The position numbers were made by a program, and so were the translations under genes. 64,000 nucleotides of DNA from a virus. Of the stretch, positions 9,114 to 18,019 are shown piece by piece. The stretch is taken from positions 35,899 through 99,898 of IMG/VR virus record IMGVR_UViG_3300009155_000050. One strand, given 5' to 3'. The stretch's first letter is position 1. Each line of letters opens with the position of its first letter. Below the pieces are notes generated by a model. The model did not search any database. It worked only from the letters and a program-made list of their open reading frames with translations, and was not told where the DNA came from.

Positions 9114-10928
9114 ATGGATTTTAAATCTTCTTTATCGGCATCTTTGGCTCGGCTGATAGCTGAAAGCGCTGCAGCATTTAAGCTGATCCTTTCTGAAGCA
9201 GACAGTAAGACTGCGCCTTGGATAGATCCCTACGCAGCTGGTTATAATCGTGGCTATGCAGAAGACATATTGCATAATACGATCAATCCGCTCGATAGCA
9301 AGGCGCATTATACAAAAGAATGGCGCAGCAAGAATTTTACCCCACCGCCGGACTTTGCTCCCGGCGGGCCAGCGCCGCAATTCACGCCTGAGCAATTCAT
9401 CATCGCGGTAGCGGGAGACCCCACCGTAGCTATCACTGGGCAGACACGTAGTGATACCGAAAAGGGACGATCACCACGCAATCCTGGCTCATACGGATCG
9501 GCGCCAGTTTATCGCATAGCGAAAAAGCTAGCTGGCAAAGGAAGCCGTTCTGGGTCTTGGGAAGACTATTATTCGCTTGGCCTAACAGCTCTAAGTCAAA
9601 TGATTCGGCCAGGTGTAGACAGAGGCGAACCACCATTCATCAAACGGCTCATGGTAGACGTAAAGCACGCAATGCTTAACGGCTTAGGCGGCACAGCCGA
9701 GACTATGGCTGCATCAGGAAAGTCATCGCAACTACACAAAAACCACCCTTTATATGGAATAAAGGGCCTGCAATCGATCATTGACAATCCTACCGCAGAG
9801 CAAGCGCTAAAGGTAGCAGCACAAGTCAAGCCCCCATTCGACGTTGAATCGCGCAGTGACAAAAACATAGATAACCCATTTGGCTGGTACAGCACCGACA
9901 TCGTCAAAGCCTGTAAAGAGTTTGCCGCTATAGCATCCTCAGGAGACGAGGAAGCTACCAAAAAGGCACTGCAGGGGATAATAGCACTACAAGAACGCAT
10001 TGACTTCTTTAATCAGGCGTCATCTAAGGGTGCTTCCACCGGTATGCTTAGTACAATCGACACGCCGGACCGCGTAACCCAGATTAAAACGACCAGCCTC
10101 GATAAGCCCAAGGAAGGCCCCGAAGGTGGTGTCACCTCAGCCGCAGGGTCGGTTCCAGACCGTATGACTCAAGAAGCTGATCGCTTAGATCCTGGTATGA
10201 TCAGCGACATGATAGAGTTAATGCTGTACGGCTACGCAGACATGATAAAAGACACGCCATATCTAGCTAAACTTACTGAGCTTGGCCTACCGACTGGCGG
10301 TCAATCGACCTACGACACCACCAAGGTGAAGGAGACCGAATACCGGATGCTCCTCCGGATCTTAGGTGAAGCCGCTGCTAGTTACCCTGGCAAAGGCACA
10401 GAAAGATCTAATATCCAAATACCACGTGGTAATCCGGGCTGGTACGTCGCTGGGACGGAAGACCCTGAGTTAGAACCAAGCAAAGAAGGCCCACCATACA
10501 AATCGCCTTGGCTGCGTAGCGGAATGCCAGTCTTATCACTTGATGGCATCCGTCGCAGTTTCGAGACGGAAGAGGAAGAATTAACAGAACTGGCTAAAGA
10601 AGGAAAAGTAGCACCACCAGGCAAGCTAACTTACAGCAATAAACTGAGCCGAGACAGATACAACGAGGTACTTGGAAAATTAAAAGCCGTCGCTTTGATC
10701 TTGCGTAACGAAGCGTCCGAAGGCGGCACGAAACGCAAGGCCAAAACAGAGCAAGAAAAGGCATTGCAACAGCAGCAGAGCGCTTACAATTTCTTTAACG
10801 AATGGGATGCGATCGACCGTGCGATCATTGTAGAATCATTAGATAAGCTCTTGCGTTCAATCGACACCCGCATTACAATGAGTGTCCTCGCTGAAAGTAA
10901 GCTGCTGCGTAATTTCATTAGAGGGTAA
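9114..10928 (+). CDS. Large hypothetical protein (604 residues)
   Basis: The protein starts MDFKSSLSASLARLIAES and has LILSEADSK near residue 25-33, again a Glu/Ala junction preceded by hydrophobic residues, similar to gp21 cleavage sites. Residues 145-195 (SWEDYYSLGLTALSQMI, then PPFIKRLMVDVKHAMLNG) resemble weakly the region 2 helices of sigma factors, but I do not consider that proof. Long hydrophilic stretches rich in Gly, Pro and Glu follow (residues 330-350 and 440-510). It overlaps the opposing gene at 10918 by 11 bases. A virion or head-internal protein is the best guess. Confidence 0.6.
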   Translation: MDFKSSLSASLARLIAESAAAFKLILSEADSKTAPWIDPYAAGYNRGYAEDILHNTINPLDSKAHYTKEWRSKNFTPPPDFAPGGPAPQFTPEQFIIAVAGDPTVAITGQTRSDTEKGRSPRNPGSYGSAPVYRIAKKLAGKGSRSGSWEDYYSLGLTALSQMIRPGVDRGEPPFIKRLMVDVKHAMLNGLGGTAETMAASGKSSQLHKNHPLYGIKGLQSIIDNPTAEQALKVAAQVKPPFDVESRSDKNIDNPFGWYSTDIVKACKEFAAIASSGDEEATKKALQGIIALQERIDFFNQASSKGASTGMLSTIDTPDRVTQIKTTSLDKPKEGPEGGVTSAAGSVPDRMTQEADRLDPGMISDMIELMLYGYADMIKDTPYLAKLTELGLPTGGQSTYDTTKVKETEYRMLLRILGEAAASYPGKGTERSNIQIPRGNPGWYVAGTEDPELEPSKEGPPYKSPWLRSGMPVLSLDGIRRSFETEEEELTELAKEGKVAPPGKLTYSNKLSRDRYNEVLGKLKAVALILRNEASEGGTKRKAKTEQEKALQQQQSAYNFFNEWDAIDRAIIVESLDKLLRSIDTRITMSVLAESKLLRNFIRG

Positions 10929-11235
10929 TGACATAGGAATGGTTAGATTTTAACGGTAAAGCGCCAATAATGCCTGAAGGTGGCACGACCCTCTTAAAGA
11001 TCATCCGGCCCTGTTCGTATATCCTTAACACGAACCCGTGAGCGGGCACTCCATTGAAACTAAATTCACCGATGAATTGATGGCCTTTCAGGCCTTTCGA
11101 GAAGGGACTTACGGGTTCATGTTCTAAAGGGTCAGTTAGTAGTGCTCGTCTTATTTTGACCTTGATGTTTTCTTCGGTAGCAGAGACCTTGTGCGTGCCT
11201 CTGCTAACCGCCAATCTCCGAGTAAACTTAGCCAA
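10918..11235 (-). CDS. Hypothetical protein
   Basis: A 105-residue basic protein, beta-rich (HQFIGEFSFNGVPAHGFVLR and following). It lies directly downstream of the large virion-type gene on the same strand, overlapping it by eight bases, so co-expression and a structural accessory role are plausible. No family recognised. Confidence 0.55.
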   Translation of the reverse strand: MAKFTRRLAVSRGTHKVSATEENIKVKIRRALLTDPLEHEPVSPFSKGLKGHQFIGEFSFNGVPAHGFVLRIYEQGRMIFKRVVPPSGIIGALPLKSNHSYVITL

Positions 11236-13849
11236 GATTTAGATTTCCGTAGATGTATTCGTTGAACAATTGCACTTGTCCCTTGATATCGATATCCCTA
11301 ATCACGGCTCCGGGGAAGCATCGAATACCGTATTTACCTTCCATTTCCTTTTGATAATAAGCAGGGCTTGCACTCGTGAGAGCACTGAAGTCTTTCATCA
11401 GATAGTATGGCTGAGTGATTTGGAACGTAGGTGGATTTTGTTGAGCGTTAGTCTCATTAGCATTTGGTGGGATTAAGAGGTCGTTCCACCAAATCCAGAC
11501 TTGCTCACTTTTAACCATAATCGTCAGTTCGTTCCAATACTCTTTACCATCGCTACTTCCAAAACTACCGCCTTCAACGATGAAGAATGAGCTTACGCTG
11601 CTTGGTGGTTTGGTGCCAGTACCAAAGTACAAGCCATTCTGCTGGTAGATCGCACTACTGATCGGACCACCGTAAGTGCCTGTATCATTCAGGCCCCTGA
11701 TAATGTCACTAGCTTGGGGTTCCGTTGCCTCTACAGGGTAAGTGTTATAATTGTAAGGTTTGGTCATATCAAGCATACCGACTGTAAATTGCAAAGTGGT
11801 GATCGGTTGCCCATCGACGACTTGATAATTCCAGATGGTCCTTGCGACTGGATTTGAGTAATCCTGTTGGATGAATCTGACGATGTCACCCGCTTGACCA
11901 ACGTATGGTTCAGCGCCGGTGTACGTGTTCAGCAGTACGGTACCCATGACCAGATCCTTGACGGTGCCAGTTCCAGTCCCACCTGCAAAGATCGTCTTGC
12001 GGTTAAATTGGAAAGTCTTACCAGCCGTCGCAGAGCTGGTGCTGATTATTTCTATAGTTCCGAACTTGGGAATATCGTGGAACGCAACACCAGATATTTG
12101 GATGAACGGATATCCATCGAAAGTACCAATGGCTTCGACCTGGCCATAAGCTTCCATCTCTTCATCAATCTTAGCCTTCAATAGCACGTCGAAGTAGTTT
12201 CTGCCTATGACCGGGCCAAAGTATGAACTCAAACCACCAATGGTCCCAGGAGACCCTGGCCGCCCCATTCTGATACGTATCAAACCATCTTTAAGGCTTG
12301 ACCGACTCCAAATCATAGTGGGCTGCTGGTAGTTTCCGAAAGGCGCTGTGCCAGCTGACGTGTGCGCGTTTGGATAAACCAATAATGCTGGTCTTGTCGT
12401 GTCGATGTAAGCGCCGTTGAGGTCGCTAGCCTGCACAGGTCCGGTTCCAGTTACTCCATTTGCGGTGATTGGGATGATTGGTACGTCGTAATTGGTTATA
12501 CCCCAGCGGCTCAATTCTATGTTACGACCGTCATCGTAAATGGTAGCAGGCTGAACGTCAGTCGTCATCGGAAAGCCATCGACACTGTGTGCTATTTCAT
12601 TTTGGATGTCACGTGCTACGACGGTGTCGCCGAAGCTTACGTGGTCGATCGTGGACCAGATTTGATTCGGGTTAATACTTGGCCGTTGATTAAAGAAATA
12701 TCGGTAGTTAACCACGCCGTTCACTTCACCGACTTGAAATGCCCAGATATCGGTTAACGTTCCAATTGGCAAGATATCGATTGTATAGTCAAGCATCAAC
12801 GCCTGAGCGCTGGTACCAGTGCTGACGCTGCCGGGATTTTTGTACATCCAAACGTTAGTGGCTGTATAAGAATCGCCAATGGGTTTTTGATTTAGGATAT
12901 CCCATTGGCGCCATTGATAGATGTTACTGGTCAGGATTGATGAATCATATCCTGTAACCACTCCCATCTTCTTTGTAATTAGATTGCCTTTGTACAACAG
13001 CATGCCGAGGGCATTAGAGTCAGAATCTGGTTTAAATTGGAAGCTGGTTTGCTTGCCGTCGGCATCCAAGCCAGTAAACCAGATGCATTCGGCTACTCCA
13101 CCTACCGCTCCGGGGGTGAAAGCCCACCCAGTCTCCATTACGAGCTTATTTAATGAGCTGCGCTTAAGGGTCAATTCGAATTCAGCCGACCCAGGTGATA
13201 ATGTATCATCATAGCGTTTAAAGATCAATGATGGATAATTGCCTTTTAGATTTAACTTGGCCGACGGGTTATTTGGATCAACTATCGTGCTCTGCGGAAA
13301 GACGTAGACCTTTAACTCGCCATAGGAGTTAACACCAGGCAATTTGCCTGAGCAAACGGGAGGGCGGACACTTGCGGTGTCTGTATCATCTTGCACCCAG
13401 AAAATCTGGTTACATGATTCGCATGAGCATGTAAGCGGGACTGGGCTATCGACAGTAAAGCGGACAACGTTGCCGATACGTTCGAGGCTGATAAATTCCG
13501 TGCCTGCAGCCAAAATGATATCGCCTTGGAGCCAACCGCCATCGTCTGGGAATCCGGCACCTTGAAAACCTAGTACGCCGATTCTGGTCTGCAACAACGC
13601 ATCGAGCTTACATTTGTCGTTAGCTGACAGTAACCCTGGCGTGTCGCACGTTGCTCCAGGGATCGGGTCTTCGCTGATGTGCGTCGTGCCGTGTAGAAAC
13701 GTAGCCGCTTGCGCATCCTTGAACCACAGCGCTCGGCTTTGAGCGTCGAATAGGTAATCAGTAGCCAGACCATCTGGGCCTGATATTGCTACAGTCGACG
13801 CATCCGTAAGTTGTGTGTAGGGAGGAATCCGAGTATAAGCTGTGGCCAT
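11228..13849 (-). CDS. Large virion structural protein (tail or fibre type)
   Basis: An 873-residue protein, Gly-, Ser- and Thr-rich and low in Lys and Cys, apart from one cluster CSCESCNQIF (Cys141, 143, 146) with Cys166 that could bind a metal. The start ATG at 13849 has AAGGAG at good spacing. The N-terminal section contains CDTPGLLSANDKCKLDALL, like needle and fibre connector sequences where 'GLLSAxDKxKLD' is a common phage motif. The remainder is beta-rich and consistent with a fibre or adhesin body. Neighbouring genes are the 558-residue multi-HTH gene upstream and a small gene downstream. Placement among virion proteins is an inference from composition and that motif. Confidence 0.65.
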   Translation of the reverse strand: MATAYTRIPPYTQLTDASTVAISGPDGLATDYLFDAQSRALWFKDAQAATFLHGTTHISEDPIPGATCDTPGLLSANDKCKLDALLQTRIGVLGFQGAGFPDDGGWLQGDIILAAGTEFISLERIGNVVRFTVDSPVPLTCSCESCNQIFWVQDDTDTASVRPPVCSGKLPGVNSYGELKVYVFPQSTIVDPNNPSAKLNLKGNYPSLIFKRYDDTLSPGSAEFELTLKRSSLNKLVMETGWAFTPGAVGGVAECIWFTGLDADGKQTSFQFKPDSDSNALGMLLYKGNLITKKMGVVTGYDSSILTSNIYQWRQWDILNQKPIGDSYTATNVWMYKNPGSVSTGTSAQALMLDYTIDILPIGTLTDIWAFQVGEVNGVVNYRYFFNQRPSINPNQIWSTIDHVSFGDTVVARDIQNEIAHSVDGFPMTTDVQPATIYDDGRNIELSRWGITNYDVPIIPITANGVTGTGPVQASDLNGAYIDTTRPALLVYPNAHTSAGTAPFGNYQQPTMIWSRSSLKDGLIRIRMGRPGSPGTIGGLSSYFGPVIGRNYFDVLLKAKIDEEMEAYGQVEAIGTFDGYPFIQISGVAFHDIPKFGTIEIISTSSATAGKTFQFNRKTIFAGGTGTGTVKDLVMGTVLLNTYTGAEPYVGQAGDIVRFIQQDYSNPVARTIWNYQVVDGQPITTLQFTVGMLDMTKPYNYNTYPVEATEPQASDIIRGLNDTGTYGGPISSAIYQQNGLYFGTGTKPPSSVSSFFIVEGGSFGSSDGKEYWNELTIMVKSEQVWIWWNDLLIPPNANETNAQQNPPTFQITQPYYLMKDFSALTSASPAYYQKEMEGKYGIRCFPGAVIRDIDIKGQVQLFNEYIYGNLNLG

Positions 13850-13865
13850 TATAATCTCCTTCTCT

Positions 13866-15515
13866 TTAGCTTTGCCGGGGTGGGAATTCACTGGGCCATG
13901 TCTCTGATGCGCCTCTAATCGAGGCCATCGTCTCATCCTTTTTCAACAATAGCAAATAATACGGAGGTTTTCTAGATTTGAACCTATTGATTAACGAGAA
14001 GACACGCTCAGGCTTGTACAAATTAATAGTGTCACCAATATGCCAAGCACTAGCATATATTAAAATCCTATCTGCCTTACTGAAGAATCCCTCTAACATC
14101 CAAGGCTTCACTTTATATGTCTTAGACAGGCAAACCAGAAGGTCATACTTGCGATACGGATCCTCTCTGTAGGCGTAGATACCGATGGATTTTAAACGTT
14201 TTATATTGTCATCGCTTATCACTCTGCTATGATAGTGCACATTAGCCATATGTGCTGAGATAGCATTTAAGCCTTTATTAGGCCAAAGATCTACCATGGT
14301 CTCCGGTTTTATCTCTTCTAAAATGAATCTTAAAAGGGACGGCTCTGGAAGTAGATCCGGGTGTCTGCTATTTCGTCGGTGTTGACATACCTGATTTAGC
14401 ATATCGAAAGTGGTGGGATTTTGAATTTTATCGAAATAACGATGCGGAGCCCAGCGCAAAAACTTCGGCATGCTATACCATTTATTAACATATTCAGATA
14501 AACCCCAACAATGGAAAGCAATGCGTCTACCCTTCTGTTTCTTGTTACCCTGCATGCTATGGAAAAACCATTTCCCATTTCTGGTGATCAATGAGCGTTT
14601 AGTATCATAGCATTGTTGTAAATCGGCTAGTAGATCAGATTTATCGAAATCGAATCTTCCGTTTTGTGCTTTGAACATGTCAAAGAATTGCATTCGGACC
14701 GCTATCCTATGCAAGGGATGGGCTGAGAAATCCATCGTGGCTTTAAGATATGCGGGATTAGCCTGCTCTTGCGTTAGATCGCCTTCTTTGCACGAGACAA
14801 AGATTCGATCCCAGTCGGTTATAGCTGGTTTTTGCCATAGCGTGATCTGCAGACCATCTGTGACCTTGTTTACGAAATGCAATGTTATAAAATACCGTTT
14901 CCTCAAATTAGCGTAAAGCATGATGAACTTTTGGTCATGCCAAATTACCGACAGCCACTGACAGTTGCGGATTTGCCTGAAGGTCGAGACATAATGCTCG
15001 TGAAATCTCTGGTGTTTGCTGATCCCTATGTGTCGGATAGGCACTCTATGCTTCGTTAGCCAATTCATAATGGTACCATATGCTACTCCAGCTCTCTTGG
15101 CTAAGCGAGCTACGTTTAATCTCTTTACCCAATAATAAAAAAATAACCATTGTCTGTTATTATAGGGGCTAACCGGTACAACTGGTTTCGATATTCGGAA
15201 TTTTGTTAAGTAATCTGTTATCCTCTTACTTGATATGCCGAAGTGCCTGGCAAGATCTCGCACGGAGTGCTTGGCGTAGGCGTCACGTAACCAGACAGGG
15301 TCACTGTAATGGCCATCTGGTGGGATACATGGTAGCGGGTTACCCGTTGGTTTAAAATTCGATACCCCTTTCGGCTTGCCTGCTGTCCTAATCCTACGTC
15401 TATAGGCTTCTAGAGAAATCCCTAGAATATAAGCTTGTTCTGATTGCGATATATGCTTATTTTTTAGGGCCCATTGCAAGAGATCTTTACCGAATTTGTT
15501 AACTGGCGGACGCAT
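13866..15515 (-). CDS. Multi-HTH DNA-binding protein with unidentified C-terminal domain
   Basis: A 549-residue basic protein with three consecutive helix-turn-helix-like segments: ISQSEQAYILGISLEAYRRR (about residue 24-43), SVRDLARHFGISSKRITDYL (about 84-103) and NVARLAKRAGVAYGTIMNWL (about 129-148). The arrangement recalls the DNA-recognition part of homing endonucleases or transposase-like proteins. The central part and the C-terminal part (TMVDLWPNKGLNAISAHM, then YDLLVCLSKTY and DRILIYASAWHIGD) look like a Rossmann-type fold, perhaps a diverged methyltransferase. No complete nuclease motif was seen. The ATG at 15515 has AGGAA upstream; it overlaps the upstream gene by 17 bases. Confidence 0.6.
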   Translation of the reverse strand: MRPPVNKFGKDLLQWALKNKHISQSEQAYILGISLEAYRRRIRTAGKPKGVSNFKPTGNPLPCIPPDGHYSDPVWLRDAYAKHSVRDLARHFGISSKRITDYLTKFRISKPVVPVSPYNNRQWLFFYYWVKRLNVARLAKRAGVAYGTIMNWLTKHRVPIRHIGISKHQRFHEHYVSTFRQIRNCQWLSVIWHDQKFIMLYANLRKRYFITLHFVNKVTDGLQITLWQKPAITDWDRIFVSCKEGDLTQEQANPAYLKATMDFSAHPLHRIAVRMQFFDMFKAQNGRFDFDKSDLLADLQQCYDTKRSLITRNGKWFFHSMQGNKKQKGRRIAFHCWGLSEYVNKWYSMPKFLRWAPHRYFDKIQNPTTFDMLNQVCQHRRNSRHPDLLPEPSLLRFILEEIKPETMVDLWPNKGLNAISAHMANVHYHSRVISDDNIKRLKSIGIYAYREDPYRKYDLLVCLSKTYKVKPWMLEGFFSKADRILIYASAWHIGDTINLYKPERVFSLINRFKSRKPPYYLLLLKKDETMASIRGASETWPSEFPPRQS

Positions 15516-15780
15516 CGATTGCACATTTCCTAAAAATGTCACTTAGCTGTAACAGCGTGTCTTTCACATCATGTTCCGGACTTGCCATTTGTTCAAGTGA
15601 GTTAATCACGGCTTCTATAGTAGACTTGACTTCCGGTGTAGCAGCTGCTGCAGACTTTATAAGATTATCTACTACCTCGCCCAATGTATCTTCGAAATCA
15701 GATAGAAACAATTCTTGCGTGTCTAGTTCTTCCAAGATAGTCTGCAATGCTTGCATTGGTGTAGACATGGTCGGCTCCAT
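15499..15780 (-). CDS. Small acidic helical hypothetical protein
   Basis: A 93-residue acidic, helical protein (MSTPMQALQTILEELDTQEL and following). A second in-frame ATG four codons later is possible. It overlaps the multi-HTH gene by 17 bases, so the two are probably expressed together. No family recognised. Confidence 0.55.
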   Translation of the reverse strand: MEPTMSTPMQALQTILEELDTQELFLSDFEDTLGEVVDNLIKSAAAATPEVKSTIEAVINSLEQMASPEHDVKDTLLQLSDIFRKCAIDASAS

Positions 15781-15803
15781 CTTAATCAGACGTTCAATAA
15801 AAG

Positions 15804-15823
15804 TATCTTTTAATTAAAAGATA
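15804..15823. promoter_or_regulatory. 20-base perfect palindrome in a divergent intergenic region
   Basis: TATCTTTTAATTAAAAGATA is a perfect 10+10 palindrome between the divergent genes at 15780 (minus) and 15876 (plus). It could be an operator for a dimeric repressor. A transcript hairpin is less likely because the palindrome leaves no loop and has no following T-run on either strand. Confidence 0.4.
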
Positions 15824-15875
15824 GATAATTGATTGATGCCTAGTGAAGATACCTTAACACTTAAGGAGAGATGCG

Positions 15876-16292
15876 ATGCCTGATCCAGATATCACAACGA
15901 CTACCACGGAAGCGCCTGTAACACCTGATGTCACCACCACCACGATTGCTCCAAGCATCCCTGAGCCAGTATTTCCAGAAGTTCCAGCGACCGACCCTAC
16001 GGTGGTCCCACCTGTGCCTGGTGCAACCTACGACCAATGGTTCCTACTCGGGTGCAACATCCTATCTGATGATGGATCGAATTTCAGCTCAGAAAGCTTC
16101 TGGATAAAAGGCAACGCTACTGAATTATCTACGATAAAGACCAATAACATTCTGCGCAATATCACATCTGTTGAAGCCTTAGCTACTCAGTTGGGGCAAG
16201 AATGGCTTGATGCAAACCCAGATGTTATAGAAATAATGCCACAGTTTCTGACGGTTTTAGCGAAGATAGCTAAAAGGCAAGGTGTATTGTAA
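15876..16292 (+). CDS. Small protein with Thr/Pro-rich N-terminus
   Basis: A 138-residue protein. Residues 1-50 are Thr/Pro-rich (DITTTTTEAPVTPDVTTTTI), like the linkers of the giant adhesin at the right end of the window. Residues 50-138 form a predicted globular domain (ATYDQWFLLGCNILSDDGSN and following) with no recognised family. A clear AAGGAG lies upstream of the ATG. Composition suggests a virion-attached protein. Confidence 0.6.
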   Translation: MPDPDITTTTTEAPVTPDVTTTTIAPSIPEPVFPEVPATDPTVVPPVPGATYDQWFLLGCNILSDDGSNFSSESFWIKGNATELSTIKTNNILRNITSVEALATQLGQEWLDANPDVIEIMPQFLTVLAKIAKRQGVL

Positions 16293-16322
16293 CCATCGAG
16301 CCTAGCGAACGTACGATAAAAT

Positions 16323-17186
16323 ATGGACGTGCTAACAATAGGCTTGCCAGTTTATGATGATTACGATGGCGCTTATTTCACTGTACAAGCGCTTAGGATG
16401 TATCACGGCAATGCCTTCAAAATCATCGTGATCGACACCCAACCTAGCGGACAGCATGCCTTACGAGACCTGTGTACATCAGCTCAAGCCGCCTATTACC
16501 ACGAGCCACATGGGATCGGGCCAGCATATGGAAAGCAGAAGGTCTTCGAGCATAGTACCACGCCATTTACCATGTGCATCGATTGTCATGTGCTTCTCCC
16601 TTCAGATTCTATAAAGAAACTATCCAAGTTCCTGCTTGATAATTGGAATTCGAATGATCTGTACCAAGGTCCTCTCGTCTACGATGATATGATCAACGTA
16701 AGTACCCATTTCGATCCCGTTTGGTCAGGTGATATGTTCGGTACTTGGGGCACAAACCCGCAGCACGCTAGCGGCGATCCATTCGAAATACCTATGCAAG
16801 GTTGTGGTTTGCTCCTGATGCGAACTAAATCTTGGCCCGGCTTTAACTACAATTTTCGAGGTTTTGGCGGTGAAGAGGGTTATATCCAAGAGAAAACGAG
16901 ACAGAAAGGCGGTAAAAACATCTGTTTACCATTTCTGAAATGGCTACATCGCTTTAACAGACCAAAAGGCATTCCATTTCGCTTAGTACTAGAAGACAGA
17001 ATATTTAATTATATCGTCGGCCGTATCGAATTGGGGCTACCTTACGATGATGTGTTAGATCATTTCAAGACGAAAATCACGCAAGAGAAAATGGCCGAGT
17101 TGCTTGCGGAGGCTCAACAGGTTCAGGCACCAGGCATGCCAAGATCCTTTTCGCCTGGCTTATTGCCGGTACGCGCCAATGCTTGA
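16323..17186 (+). CDS. Glycosyltransferase, GT-A (family 2-like)
   Basis: A 287-residue protein with a family 2 N-terminus (MDVLTIGLPVYDDYDGAYFT), a metal-site strand FTMCIDCHVLLPSDSI (residues 80-95, D-C-H in place of DxD), and the acceptor-side segment MQGCGLLLMRTKSWPGFN followed by FRGFGGEEGYIQEK, which is the GGEE-type signature of polypeptide GalNAc transferase-like enzymes. The pattern indicates an active-type transferase, although substrates are unknown. The 3' end overlaps the opposing gene by 64 bases, the longest convergent overlap in the window. No strong Shine-Dalgarno sequence is visible. Confidence 0.75.
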   Translation: MDVLTIGLPVYDDYDGAYFTVQALRMYHGNAFKIIVIDTQPSGQHALRDLCTSAQAAYYHEPHGIGPAYGKQKVFEHSTTPFTMCIDCHVLLPSDSIKKLSKFLLDNWNSNDLYQGPLVYDDMINVSTHFDPVWSGDMFGTWGTNPQHASGDPFEIPMQGCGLLLMRTKSWPGFNYNFRGFGGEEGYIQEKTRQKGGKNICLPFLKWLHRFNRPKGIPFRLVLEDRIFNYIVGRIELGLPYDDVLDHFKTKITQEKMAELLAEAQQVQAPGMPRSFSPGLLPVRANA

Positions 17187-18019
17187 TCGATCTTTTGATT
17201 TATTACCGGCTGTACCGGTTTCTCCTCGCTAACTTCATCAAGATCTTGCTCAGGCGTATCTGTTGCTTCAATTTCTTCGGGTTCTTCAAATGGCACAGGA
17301 TCCTGTAATTCTGGTGTCGGTTCCGCCAATTCTACTGTCTCGGGCGCTTGCATCACGTCCAGTTCGGTGTCCGGCTTCGACAGTTCATCTGCTTCAGGTG
17401 GTGTCTCTTGCTGCATCGACATTTGGCTGGTTAAGCGTGCGTCAGTAGCAGCTTGCTGCTCTTCTTGAGCCTTTTCTACTTCAGGGACCGGTACCTGAGA
17501 ATCGGAGTCGATATCTTTGATCGCTACGTCTAATTTATCATCGAATTCTTGCGGTGTCTGCACTGTTTTCTTCATCTCCTGATATGATTCAGGATCGATG
17601 TTATCTAAATCTTCTATCTCTTGTTTTCTAGGCGTGCGACCGAGTGCCTTGTTAAACAGTGATTTTGCGAATTGCCCAATACGTTGCAAAACACCCATCG
17701 TGGGATAAATTACATCTTTCTCTAACCCCTTAATCTCGCTAGCTTTATATGTTCTGTATTTGTTAGTGAAAACGCTAGGGAACAATTGCCTACCGATGTG
17801 ATATCGCTGATAGAGCGACTTACCGGCTGCGAATTTATCTAAGGCGGATCGAATTTGATTTATCTCTTTATCTGTGCAATAATTAAGATTAACGCCGCCG
17901 ACTAAAGTGTTACCAGTCCCAGGATTCTTATAACTACCAAGCAATAGAATATCTGGCCTAGGATCTGTCTTATACCTAGCGTACCTGAATTTCCATCTTG
18001 GGTATTCTAATGCGGCCAT
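17123..18019 (-). CDS. Hypothetical protein with acidic Pro/Glu-rich tail
   Basis: A 298-residue protein. The N-terminal 130 residues are globular (ILLLGSYKNPGTGNTLVGGV then NLNYCTDKEINQIRSAL) and resemble a domain I have seen in other large phages without a defined function. From about residue 150 the sequence is acidic, Pro-, Glu- and Gln-rich and probably disordered. It starts at an ATG sharing one base with the stop of the upstream HTH-fusion gene, so the two are coupled. Confidence 0.6.
   Translation of the reverse strand: MAALEYPRWKFRYARYKTDPRPDILLLGSYKNPGTGNTLVGGVNLNYCTDKEINQIRSALDKFAAGKSLYQRYHIGRQLFPSVFTNKYRTYKASEIKGLEKDVIYPTMGVLQRIGQFAKSLFNKALGRTPRKQEIEDLDNIDPESYQEMKKTVQTPQEFDDKLDVAIKDIDSDSQVPVPEVEKAQEEQQAATDARLTSQMSMQQETPPEADELSKPDTELDVMQAPETVELAEPTPELQDPVPFEEPEEIEATDTPEQDLDEVSEEKPVQPVINQKIDQALARTGNKPGEKDLGMPGA

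Noticed and set aside
9546-9680. Sigma region 2-like helix pattern in the 604-residue protein
   Set aside because: Only general helical similarity; no region 4 and not enough match to claim a third sigma factor.
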